Assembly: GCA_964511575.1 (NCBI GenBank)
Contig: CAZEFM010000031.1
Location: 1 to 38,556 of the forward strand
Reading direction: 5' to 3'
Source of the DNA: CALKHT01 sp964511575
Lineage (GTDB): Bacteria > Planctomycetota > Phycisphaerae > Phycisphaerales > Phycisphaeraceae
Length of the DNA stretch: 38,556 nt
This document shows positions 31,932 through 38,556 of the stretch, in pieces. A program made the translations under genes and the position numbers. Below the pieces are notes generated by a model. The model saw only the letters and a list, made by a program, of their open reading frames with translations, made no database searches and was not told the DNA's origin. How positions within the stretch are numbered: the first letter of the stretch is position 1; the number at the start of each line of letters is the position of its first letter.

Positions 31932-33014
31932 TCAGCTCAGGACCACCTTGCCCGTCCCCTTGGTGATTTTGCCCAGGGTGTACACCGTCTCGCCCATGCG
32001 GCGAAGCTGGTCGGCGACCGATTCGGCGAAGTGTGGCCGCACGATCACCACGTAGCCGATGCCCATGTTGAACACGCGGAACATTTCCTGTTCATCCACG
32101 TTGCCGTGCTTCTGGAGGAAGCGGAACAGCGGCGGCACGTCCCACGTTTTCGTGCTGATCTTCGCGTTGAGGTGGCTGCCCAAAGCGCGATTGACGTTGC
32201 CCGGCAGGCCGCCCCCGGTGATGTGGCTCATCCCGGCGATGGGGCGTTTGACCTGGTAACTTCGCAGCACGCGCACGATCTGTTTGGCGTAAATGCGCGT
32301 GGGTTCAAGCAGCATCTGCCCGAGGGTGCGGTCGCTTTGCAGCTCGGGGTAGGTCTTGTCGAGCTTGAGTTTCGCTTCGCGGAGGATGGCGCGGACGAGG
32401 GTGTAGCCGTTGGAGTGGACACCGCTGGAGGCGAGGCCGAGGATGACGTCGCCCACTTCGCAGCGTTCACCGTTGATCACGCGCTTGAGTTCGCACACCC
32501 CGACAGCAAAGCCGGCAAGGTCGTAGTCGCCCGGCTTGTAGATATCAGGCATCTCGGCGGTTTCACCACCCAACAGCGCGCAGCCCGCCAGTTGGCAGCC
32601 GTCCGACACACCCTTGACGATCTGCTCCACCAGTTCGGGCACCACCTTGTTGATGCCCACGTAGTCGAGGAAGAACAGCGGTTCGGCACCCTGAACGATC
32701 ATGTCGTTGACGTTCATGGCGACGCAGTCCTGCCCGATCGTGTCGTGCACACCCATCTGGACGGCGAGCATGACCTTGGTGCCCACGCCATCCGTGCAGG
32801 AGACGAGCACCGGGTCGCGGTAGTTGCGTTTGAAGAGCCGTTCGTTGTAGTCGAGGCGGAACATGCCGGCGAAGGCGCCGTGGCCGCCGAGCACGCGTGG
32901 GCCGTACGTCTTGCGCACGTGCCGTTCAATGCGATCGACCACCGCGTCGCCGGCTTCGATGTCGACGCCTGCCGCGGCGTAAGTCATGCCCTTGGTGGAA
33001 CCGTTTTTCGCCAT
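31932..33014 (-). CDS. purM: phosphoribosylformylglycinamidine cyclo-ligase (AIR synthetase)
   Basis: Fifth step of purine synthesis: ATP-dependent closure of FGAM to AIR. The 360-residue protein has TYAAAGVDIEAGDAVVDRI at the N terminus, VSCTDGVGTKV with the conserved D-G-V-G-T-K, GQDCVAMNVNDMIVQGAEPLFFLDY, GCALLGGETAEMP, LASSGVHSNGYTLVR and MSHITGGGLPGNVNRAL. The start at 33014 (MAKNGSTKG) is by homology. A TACACT lies 10 nt upstream and no ribosome site is seen. It lies 212 nt upstream of the sensor gene on the same strand. It is followed at distance by no other purine gene. Confidence 0.95.
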   Translation of the reverse strand: MAKNGSTKGMTYAAAGVDIEAGDAVVDRIERHVRKTYGPRVLGGHGAFAGMFRLDYNERLFKRNYRDPVLVSCTDGVGTKVMLAVQMGVHDTIGQDCVAMNVNDMIVQGAEPLFFLDYVGINKVVPELVEQIVKGVSDGCQLAGCALLGGETAEMPDIYKPGDYDLAGFAVGVCELKRVINGERCEVGDVILGLASSGVHSNGYTLVRAILREAKLKLDKTYPELQSDRTLGQMLLEPTRIYAKQIVRVLRSYQVKRPIAGMSHITGGGLPGNVNRALGSHLNAKISTKTWDVPPLFRFLQKHGNVDEQEMFRVFNMGIGYVVIVRPHFAESVADQLRRMGETVYTLGKITKGTGKVVLS

Positions 33015-33160
33015 AGAAGGCGATAGTGTATCGGCCCAACCGCGCGGAGCCAAAGCGCCCGCCCGAGGCGGCAGTGCTGGCACTACGCGGTGCTTACCGC
33101 TGTGGCGGGTGTCATGCAGCATCCGGACTGGCGGTGTTGTGTGCCGCCCCCGTGCAGGCC

Positions 33161-36100
33161 TTACTCCGTCTCGATGCTCAACTCGTGGATCGACCAGTAC
33201 CACTGGTCGTGCGAGCCGGTCTGGACGATCTTCACGAATCGGCCGCGCGTCGGCTGGGGCAGCGTGATTTTGACAACCGCGTTTTCGCCCTTGCCCGACG
33301 CCACCTTCACGCCCTGACCGTCGGCGGTGGAGGAAACGTACACCTCGTACCCGCGCGGGAAGTCGTTGGCCGACCCCGTCGTGTCCAGCGTGATCGAGCG
33401 GACGAGCCGTTCGCCCTTGAGGTCGAGCATGAACCACATGCCCGGTCGCATCGTCGCGCCGGTGTCCCAGCGGGTGGCGGGGTTGCCGTCCAGCGCGTTG
33501 CCCGCCCGATCGCTGTGGTGCGAGGCGGAGGGGATCGGCGGACCCTGCAGCGCGGCCGTGATCTTGCGCACCGCCTGTTCCGCTTCCGCCTTGACTGTCT
33601 CGTCTGACAGGTACGCCTGGGCCAGCTTCAACGCTTCGTCATCGACCTGGTTGGCCAGACCCGCGATGACGAGTTTCTTCTCGTCGTCGCGCTTGGCGAG
33701 TTCAACGGTCTGACGATACAGCGCCATGGTTGCCTGGCTGCCACGATTGCTGGGCATTTCCAACCCGCGCAGCACGCCGCGCAGCGCCAGCACGCGATGG
33801 GTCGTGTTGTTCGTTTCGCGGGCGATCGCCATGAGCGGATCGATTGCCGCGCTGTCGGGCCATTCCGCCAGCGCCCGAATACCCGCCAACTGCAGGTCGG
33901 CGTTGCTGTCGTGCGCGGCCGCGTTGACCACATTCAGCGCATCATCGCCGCCCAGCCGACTCATGACGCCCACCAGCGACACCTTCGCGGGAATGGATGC
34001 GGATGACATCGCGCCGATCAGGCGGCTGGTGGCGGCACTCGTGTCCATCTGCCGGGCGAGCATCAACGCTGTGCGTTCCGCCGATCGTGTTTCGCCGCGA
34101 TCGCTGGCGCTCAGCATCGCTTGCACCACGGCGTCGAACTGTTCGGGGCCACCCAGTGTGGTCAGCGCATCGAACGCGGCGGTGCGCACCGCGGCATCCT
34201 GATCCTTTAACGCCGCGACGAGCGTTGGCACCGCTGCTGTCGCGCCACGGCTCGCCAGGCTGCGCATCGCTTCCACGCGCGAACCGGCGTGATTCGCCTT
34301 CACCACCGCGATCAGGTTTGCATCCACATCCGGGCCGCGCAACTGGGCGAGGCTCTCACGTGCGACGTTGCGTTCCGCGCCGGTGGCGTCGGCGGCGCGG
34401 CGTGCCAGCGCAGCCGTCGCCTTGCCCGCGTTGTCCGTCTGACCCAGCGCCCGAAGTGCCGCCAGACGCACCGCACCATCATCGCTTGTGAGGTACTTCA
34501 CATACGTGTCGATCAACGACGGTTCGTTGCGCTGCGCCAACGCGCCGATGACCAGCGCCTGCGTCGCGGTTGGCAGCGAAGGCAGCTTGGCGGCGAATGT
34601 TTTGCCGATGTCCTCCCCGGGCAACTGGCTGATGAAACTCGATGCCACCGCCGCCATGTGGGCATCCTCACCGTTGAGCAGCTTCGCCAGTTCGTCGACG
34701 TATGCGCCCGGTTCGGTCATCAGCAGCCCGCGTAGCGCGGCGATGCGCTGCGGCTGAGGCGTCTGCGCGTTCTGGTAAATCGCACGGTACAGGTCGGTGC
34801 GGTGAGTAGTGGCGTGCAATTCCGCGTGCGACAGCAACGCATCGACCACCACCGGATCATTCTGCGGCAGCTTGAGCAACGCGTCCCGCGCCAATGCGCC
34901 CGGTATGTTGCCCAACGCACCAATGGCGGCGATACGCACCGCGTTATCCTTGTGATCGAGAAATTCCAAAAGCACCGGTAGGGCCCGTGAATCGCGACGG
35001 GCAGCCACCGATTGAATCAGCCCGATCAGTACCCGGGGAGCCGCGTTGCCATCCACCGCCCCCAACGCCGCGACAATGTGGCCGCCTGCAACCTCGGAGG
35101 GATTGCGTTCCAGCGCATACCGAGCGATGTCAACGTACTGCTCATCGCGCAGCATCTTTTCCAGCACCGGCGCGGACGCATCCGAGCCAACCACCCAAAG
35201 CTGACGACACGCAAACTGCTTGGCGGCAAAGCTCGCATCCGATTCCAGCACGCGGATGAGCTGCTTTTCGATGGCAGCCCTGGCCGGCTCGTGTGTCAGC
35301 GCCTTGTGGGCGAGTTCGTTCATGCGCACCAGCGGTTCGCGCGGCTTGTCGAAGTCGTACGCCATGATCGCGGGCAGCAGCGCCTCGGCGTGTTTCACCA
35401 GCGCCGTCCTGTCGTATTCGGCACTGGGGGTGGTGTCCGCTTCAAGGTCGCCGAAGGCGAACTGAATGCCCGCCAGGTAATGCCGAAGCACCGTCGGGTT
35501 CCAGTAGATCTCCTCGCGGTGACCGAGCGAGCAGTAGAACACCCGTCCCTCGCCGTAGGCCCGCAGCCAACTCACCCCAAAGTCGCCATCGGTGCGCTTC
35601 ACACCGTTCTTGTTCATGTTGGTGAGGTTGGTGTCGAGACTGGTGAGGATGCGCAGCTTCTGCCGCGAATAGGGCTCGGCCTGAAACTGATAGATCTCAT
35701 CGACGATCTCGAAACGGTCCCTGCCTTCGAAGCACGCGTTGCAGGCATGGTCCGTGTCTTCGATTTTGAGCGTGACCTTTTCATGCCAGGGGTGGTTTTC
35801 GAAGTACCCGCCCATCATTTCGCCGTATTCCGACCACTTGTAGAACGTGTCGGTCGCGGCGTGGATCCCGATAAGGCCCTTGCCCTGTTTGACGAAGTCG
35901 GAAAGGCTCTTTTTCAGCGCCTCGTCCTCGAACAGTTCGCCCGTGGTGTTGAGGAAGCACACCGCGTCGAAGCGTTTGAGGTTGTCGGCGTTCAGTTGCG
36001 TGACATCCTCGGTGTGCTCGATGGTGTACGCGCCGGTCTTCTCACCCATGATGCGCAGCGCCGCCACACCGTGGCCGATCGAGGAGTGGCGAAACCCCTT

Positions 36101-36274
36101 CGTGGTGGTGAGCACCAGCAGCTTGCGCTGCTTTTTCGGCTCCGCCTGCGCTTTGGCGGGCGCTGCCTGTGTCATCTTCGCCAAATCGGCCTCCGGCACG
36201 GCCCGGGCCGGCGCCGCGATCGCAGCCAGCCAGCAGACCGCAAGCAACATCGTCAATCGTGCGTGTATCTTCAT
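33161..36274 (-). CDS. ThuA-like protein with HEAT repeats and discoidin-type C-terminal domain
   Basis: A 1037-residue exported protein. Signal peptide 1-25 ends in APARA; ThuA-like domain about 49-285 (KLLVLTTTKGFRHSSIGHG, GKGLIGIHAATDTFY, GYFENHPWH, YGEGRVFYCSLGHREE); then about 600 residues of HEAT-like helical repeats (many copies of the pattern AAL...LG...D..V..AA); then an F5/8 type C-like carbohydrate-binding domain about 905-1037 (NALDGNPATRWDTG, MWFMLDLKGERLVRSITLD, YWSIHELSI). ThuA-like proteins are linked to trehalose-type sugar utilisation, but the reaction is not established for this type. AGGAA lies 9 nt before the ATG. It follows the Tat-signal oxidoreductase gene by 35 nt, so the two form an operon probably for carbohydrate breakdown in the periplasm. 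Confidence 0.9.
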   Translation of the reverse strand: MKIHARLTMLLAVCWLAAIAAPARAVPEADLAKMTQAAPAKAQAEPKKQRKLLVLTTTKGFRHSSIGHGVAALRIMGEKTGAYTIEHTEDVTQLNADNLKRFDAVCFLNTTGELFEDEALKKSLSDFVKQGKGLIGIHAATDTFYKWSEYGEMMGGYFENHPWHEKVTLKIEDTDHACNACFEGRDRFEIVDEIYQFQAEPYSRQKLRILTSLDTNLTNMNKNGVKRTDGDFGVSWLRAYGEGRVFYCSLGHREEIYWNPTVLRHYLAGIQFAFGDLEADTTPSAEYDRTALVKHAEALLPAIMAYDFDKPREPLVRMNELAHKALTHEPARAAIEKQLIRVLESDASFAAKQFACRQLWVVGSDASAPVLEKMLRDEQYVDIARYALERNPSEVAGGHIVAALGAVDGNAAPRVLIGLIQSVAARRDSRALPVLLEFLDHKDNAVRIAAIGALGNIPGALARDALLKLPQNDPVVVDALLSHAELHATTHRTDLYRAIYQNAQTPQPQRIAALRGLLMTEPGAYVDELAKLLNGEDAHMAAVASSFISQLPGEDIGKTFAAKLPSLPTATQALVIGALAQRNEPSLIDTYVKYLTSDDGAVRLAALRALGQTDNAGKATAALARRAADATGAERNVARESLAQLRGPDVDANLIAVVKANHAGSRVEAMRSLASRGATAAVPTLVAALKDQDAAVRTAAFDALTTLGGPEQFDAVVQAMLSASDRGETRSAERTALMLARQMDTSAATSRLIGAMSSASIPAKVSLVGVMSRLGGDDALNVVNAAAHDSNADLQLAGIRALAEWPDSAAIDPLMAIARETNNTTHRVLALRGVLRGLEMPSNRGSQATMALYRQTVELAKRDDEKKLVIAGLANQVDDEALKLAQAYLSDETVKAEAEQAVRKITAALQGPPIPSASHHSDRAGNALDGNPATRWDTGATMRPGMWFMLDLKGERLVRSITLDTTGSANDFPRGYEVYVSSTADGQGVKVASGKGENAVVKITLPQPTRGRFVKIVQTGSHDQWYWSIHELSIETE

Positions 36275-36309
36275 GGTGTCGGGTTCCTGCGAAGAAAAGC
36301 TTTTCACGC

Positions 36310-37617
36310 TCACAATGCCCACGGTGAACGCAGCGGGTTGGTCAGCATCCGCGAGGCCGTCTCGTCGCCGATGATCGCTTCCTTTTCCGGATCGAAGCGA
36401 ATCTTCCGGCCCAGCAGCATCGCGATTTGCCCGAGATGCCCCGGTGTGGCGGCACGGTGCGCCGTCTCCGCCGGGGTGAGCGTGGGCTGACGCGACTTGA
36501 TGCAGTCAATGAAGTTGCGGTGATGGCCCGGCGAGCGATAGAGATTGATTTCGTTGGGGCCGATCTTTTCCTGCAGCAGGCTTTGCGGGTTGGCGCTGAT
36601 GGATCCGCGGTCGACGTGCACCCAGCCATCGGTTCCAATCCATCGGGTGCCGTTGCGGATGTCCGGCTGATTGCCGCCGATGATCATCGTCACGCCGTCG
36701 CGGTATTTGCAGGTGATGCGGTATCGCCCGGCCGTGTTGTAGATGCCCTTGTTCTGGAACTCGCCGTGGCCTTCCACTTCGATGGGGCCGGTGTGGTCCC
36801 AGTCCATACCCCAATGAGCGATGTCGCCGTGGTGACCGATCCAGTCCATGAGCGACCCGCCGCCGTAATCCAGGTTCCACCGCCAGGTGAAGTGGACGCG
36901 CTCCGGTTGATACGGCGCCACCGGTGCGGGCCCCAGCCACATGTCCCAGTCCAAATGACTCGGCGGGTCGACCGGCTTGCTCGGCACATCCTTGAACACC
37001 GTGCCGTCCACCGGCAGGCCCACTTCGATCGTGTGCACCTTGCCGATGCGACCGTTGCGCACCAGCTCGGCACCCTGACGAAAATTTGCCTGCGAGCGCT
37101 GCCAACTGCCCGTCTGCCAGATACGTCCGTGCCGTTCCACCGCCTGCACCATCGCCCGACCTTCCGTCAGTGTGTGCGACAGGGGCTTTTCACCGTAGAT
37201 GTCCTTCCCCGACTTCGCCGCCGCGATCGCAATCAGCGCGTGCCAGTGGTCCGGCGTGGCGATGGACACGGCATCGATGTCACGCCGCTCCATCAGCTCG
37301 CGGAAGTCGGCGTACATGCGGCAGTCGCTGTTGCCGTAATGGTTGTTGACGCGCTGGCGCGCCTGTTCGCGGTGGGACTTGTCGACATCGCAGACCGCGA
37401 CGATCTGCACATCGTTGAGCCCGAGGAACGCGTTCATGTTGCTCGTGCCCATCCCGCCGCCGTGCCCGCCGCCGATGACGGCAAGGGTGATGCGGTTGCT
37501 CGCGGCGGGGCGGCCTGTCTGACCCAGCGCCGAGGCGGGAACGAACCAGGGCGCTGCAGCCGCCGCAGCCGCGCCCTTCAACAGCGCGCGACGCGTCACT
37601 CGTTTCGATGATGACAT
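36310..37617 (-). CDS. Gfo/Idh/MocA family oxidoreductase with Tat signal
   Basis: A 435-residue NAD(P)-dependent sugar oxidoreductase exported by the Tat system. The N terminus has the twin-arginine motif SKRVTRRALLKG followed by an Ala-rich hydrophobic stretch and ASALG. The Rossmann domain begins ITLAVIGGGHGGGMG and has VCDVDKSHREQ; EKPLSHTLTEGRAMV is the family's conserved EKP motif. The C-terminal domain contains LDYGGGSLMDWIGHHGDIAHWGM, a Planctomycetes-type GGGS/H..D motif. Dozens of such paralogues occur in planctomycetes; the substrate here is unknown. AGGAG lies 6 nt before the ATG and a TATAAT box is 66 nt upstream. It is the first gene of the operon with the ThuA-like gene. Confidence 0.9.
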   Translation of the reverse strand: MSSSKRVTRRALLKGAAAAAAAPWFVPASALGQTGRPAASNRITLAVIGGGHGGGMGTSNMNAFLGLNDVQIVAVCDVDKSHREQARQRVNNHYGNSDCRMYADFRELMERRDIDAVSIATPDHWHALIAIAAAKSGKDIYGEKPLSHTLTEGRAMVQAVERHGRIWQTGSWQRSQANFRQGAELVRNGRIGKVHTIEVGLPVDGTVFKDVPSKPVDPPSHLDWDMWLGPAPVAPYQPERVHFTWRWNLDYGGGSLMDWIGHHGDIAHWGMDWDHTGPIEVEGHGEFQNKGIYNTAGRYRITCKYRDGVTMIIGGNQPDIRNGTRWIGTDGWVHVDRGSISANPQSLLQEKIGPNEINLYRSPGHHRNFIDCIKSRQPTLTPAETAHRAATPGHLGQIAMLLGRKIRFDPEKEAIIGDETASRMLTNPLRSPWAL

Positions 37618-37682
37618 AAGAAGCTCCTAATCCGGAATGCGCCGGGGAGAAAAACTGGCAGGCAAACTGGGCGGGAGCCCCG

Positions 37683-37688
37683 ATTATA
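37683..37688 (-). promoter_or_regulatory. -10 box TATAAT upstream of the MocA/ThuA operon
   Basis: A perfect TATAAT on the minus strand lies 65 nt before the ATG at 37617. It predicts a leader of about 58 nt carrying the AGGAG site. No good -35 box is visible. Confidence 0.5.
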
Positions 37689-37869
37689 GCGAAGGACGCG
37701 TGAGGCACACGAGAGAGCCATGCGACACCGCTCCTCCACAATCGGGACCAGTCTCCATAGCGACAGGATGCGCCGCAGTCCGCAACGACTCCCCAACCGG
37801 GCCGCGAAAATCTCCGTCAGCGGCGGCAGACGTTCATCGGCACGCACCCGGTGACCGGCACGCGCCCCG

Positions 37870-37911
37870 AATGAAAAACTCCCCCCGGCGGGTGGGACGC
37901 CGAGGGGAGTT
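37870..37911 (-). terminator. Rho-independent terminator downstream of nrdJ
   Basis: On the minus strand AACTCCCCTCGGCG (37898-37911) pairs with CGCCGGGGGGAGTT (37877-37890) around a 7-nt loop (one mismatch in 14). TTTTTCATTC follows the stem (the last stem bases and the tail), giving a classic T tract. It is 247 nt beyond the nrdJ stop, so the transcript between them is unaccounted for by nrdJ. Confidence 0.85.
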
Positions 37912-38127
37912 CAGGAGGAGGAAGCGGTCCGTCCGGTCGCTGTATCAGATCAGCGCCGACTTGTTGCCTCCGGCAATGGGACGCGGTCCATCCGTGGAAC
38001 TTCCTCGCCGTCTTGGCAAACCCCGCTGAAGCCGACAAGCCTCAGCGGAGCAAAGGAGAAGGAGGAAATCGGTGCGGCTCGCACCGCGAAAGTCCGAAAC
38101 CCGGGATTCGAACATCGAACGCCTCAT
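37912..38127 (-). ncRNA. possible structured RNA between nrdJ stop and its terminator
   Basis: Reading the minus strand, the segment has CGGTGCG-AGC-CGCACCG (38070-38086), CCGCTGA with TCAGCGG across a 12-nt loop (38023-38048), TTGCC-GGA-GGCAA (37964-37976) and CGCTG with CAGCG across 8 nt (37938-37955), then the terminator. Several perfect stems in tandem ending at a terminator are what a small RNA or long 3' UTR looks like. I could not match tmRNA, RNase P, SRP or 6S hallmarks. A short frame overlaps it (next entry). Confidence 0.35.
37945..38127 (-). CDS. possible small protein downstream of nrdJ
   Basis: A 60-codon frame beginning MRRSMFESRVSDFRGA and ending GGNKSALI. GGAGG (38138-38142) lies 10 nt before its ATG. 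No signal or membrane helix is clear and no family is recognised. It overlaps the hairpins described for the possible structured RNA, so only one interpretation may be right. Confidence 0.25.
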   Translation of the reverse strand: MRRSMFESRVSDFRGASRTDFLLLLCSAEACRLQRGLPRRRGSSTDGPRPIAGGNKSALI

Positions 38128-38157
38128 TCGCACATCGCCTCCGTTCAAAACGTCGGC

Positions 38158-38556
38158 TTAGCTGCAACCCATCGAGTTGCCGCAGTTCATGCACTTGTAG
38201 CACGTGCCGTTGCGAACCGTGATTGTGCCGCACACATCGCACGCCGGGGCATCGGCCTGCATCTCACGCATCGCCACCGTGATCGAGTCCTCCGTGTACA
38301 CCGTCGATCCCGCGACAAGCTTGCGCTCGCCTTTGGGTTCGCCGTTCTCATCGCGCGGCGTGACGTCGATGATTACCCGCTCGCTTTCCTTGCCGTTGCC
38401 CGACTTGCCTTCGGCTTTGGATTCACGCGACGCCTTCATCGCCCGGTCGGAGACTTCCTCCGCCTTCTGCGCCGAGGGCCTGCTGCGCTGCGGCGCGTTG
38501 GCTTCGCGGTAACCGGGGATGAACTCCATGCCCATCCAGCGGAAGATGTAGTCCAC
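38158..38556 (-). CDS. nrdJ: adenosylcobalamin-dependent ribonucleotide reductase, C-terminal fragment
   Basis: The last 132 residues of class II RNR, which reduces ribonucleotides to deoxyribonucleotides with a cobalamin radical and without oxygen. The fragment begins in VDYIFRWMGMEFIPGYREAN, the end of the catalytic barrel, continues through a charged linker (AEEVSDRAMKASRESKAEGK), and ends in the Cys-rich tail CDVCGT...CYKCMNCGNSMGCS, with CX2C, CX2CX2C and a final Cys. This tail resembles the C-terminal zinc-binding/redox region of NrdJ proteins. The gene continues beyond the right edge of the window. It shows that the cell depends on B12, which gives the BtuF/BtuC-like pair a likely purpose. 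Confidence 0.88.
   Translation of the reverse strand: MDYIFRWMGMEFIPGYREANAPQRSRPSAQKAEEVSDRAMKASRESKAEGKSGNGKESERVIIDVTPRDENGEPKGERKLVAGSTVYTEDSITVAMREMQADAPACDVCGTITVRNGTCYKCMNCGNSMGCS

Larger units (their letters stand above)
37618..38157. other. 540-bp intergenic region between nrdJ and the MocA operon
   Basis: The left part (37618-37870) is the promoter/leader region of the MocA operon. The right part (37870-38127) holds, reading on the minus strand, four short hairpins and a strong terminator, plus a possible 60-codon gene. No tRNA or known ncRNA consensus was recognised. Confidence 0.6.

Noticed and set aside
38095..38125. GGGATTCGAACATCG on the plus strand (TTCGAATCCC on the minus) resembling a tRNA or tmRNA T-arm
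   Set aside because: The flanking bases do not pair to make a T stem and no acceptor, D or anticodon arm could be drawn.

Overview
The window looks like a GC-rich chromosomal segment of a planctomycete, most likely of the class Phycisphaerae. That placement is an inference. It rests on a sigma-factor-like protein whose C-terminal block resembles the long 'NYLKYKA' region of planctomycete primary sigma factors, on the HpnC/HpnD/HpnE squalene route, on futalosine-type menaquinone genes, and on a Tat-exported Gfo/Idh/MocA oxidoreductase paired with a ThuA-HEAT-discoidin protein. Almost everything is housekeeping or envelope biology. I see no phage genes, insertion sequence, CRISPR array, rRNA or tRNA.

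Layout. 1-272 is extreme-GC low-complexity DNA followed by a clear promoter for a small protein with squalene-cyclase-like QxxDGxW motifs. 978-3909 (minus) holds a two-helix membrane protein, a YdjM-type membrane protein with a Thr/Pro-rich insertion, and cysK. pheT (plus) is followed by ispF, an unknown protein and an NtrC-type sigma-54 activator (all minus). mqnA and a composite HTH/sigma-region-2 protein run plus to 11068. A minus block follows: small membrane protein, queD, queE and folK, with both intergenic gaps of folK-queE-queD filled by large periodic inverted repeats. cysH (plus, with terminator) converges on hpnC-hpnD-hpnE (minus). A long plus-strand run from 18162 to 26138 carries two glycosyltransferases, a membrane protein, a btuF/btuC-like pair without its ATPase, pyrF, ubiX and a UbiA/MqnP prenyltransferase. 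nnrE (minus) is divergent from a zinc-ribbon membrane protein, a hexapeptide acetyltransferase and a YdcF-like protein. The minus strand then carries a PAS-PAS-GAF-degenerate GGDEF sensor, purM, the ThuA/MocA pair, a 540-nt non-coding stretch with several hairpins and a Rho-independent terminator, and the 3' end of nrdJ (B12-dependent ribonucleotide reductase).

How the genes connect. IspF (MEP pathway) feeds isoprenoid precursors to HpnC/D/E (squalene for hopanoids) and to MqnP/UbiX-type prenyl chemistry; MqnA opens the futalosine route to menaquinone. CysH and CysK are the reductive and final steps of cysteine synthesis. FolK, QueD and QueE sit together as pterin/7-deazaguanine genes. The BtuF/BtuC-like pair could supply cobalamin to NrdJ, but this is inference.

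Most unusual signals: (1) nested inverted repeats made of about 9-10-nt units that fill whole intergenic gaps and even supply the FolK stop codon; (2) a recurring '-10 box, 7-8 nt, ATG' arrangement at seven starts without Shine-Dalgarno sequences, suggesting leaderless mRNAs; (3) a sigma-like protein with region 2 at its C terminus and HTHs at its N terminus; (4) a hairpin-rich putative small RNA or small gene downstream of nrdJ. All coordinates and domain calls come from reading the sequence; no database search was possible.
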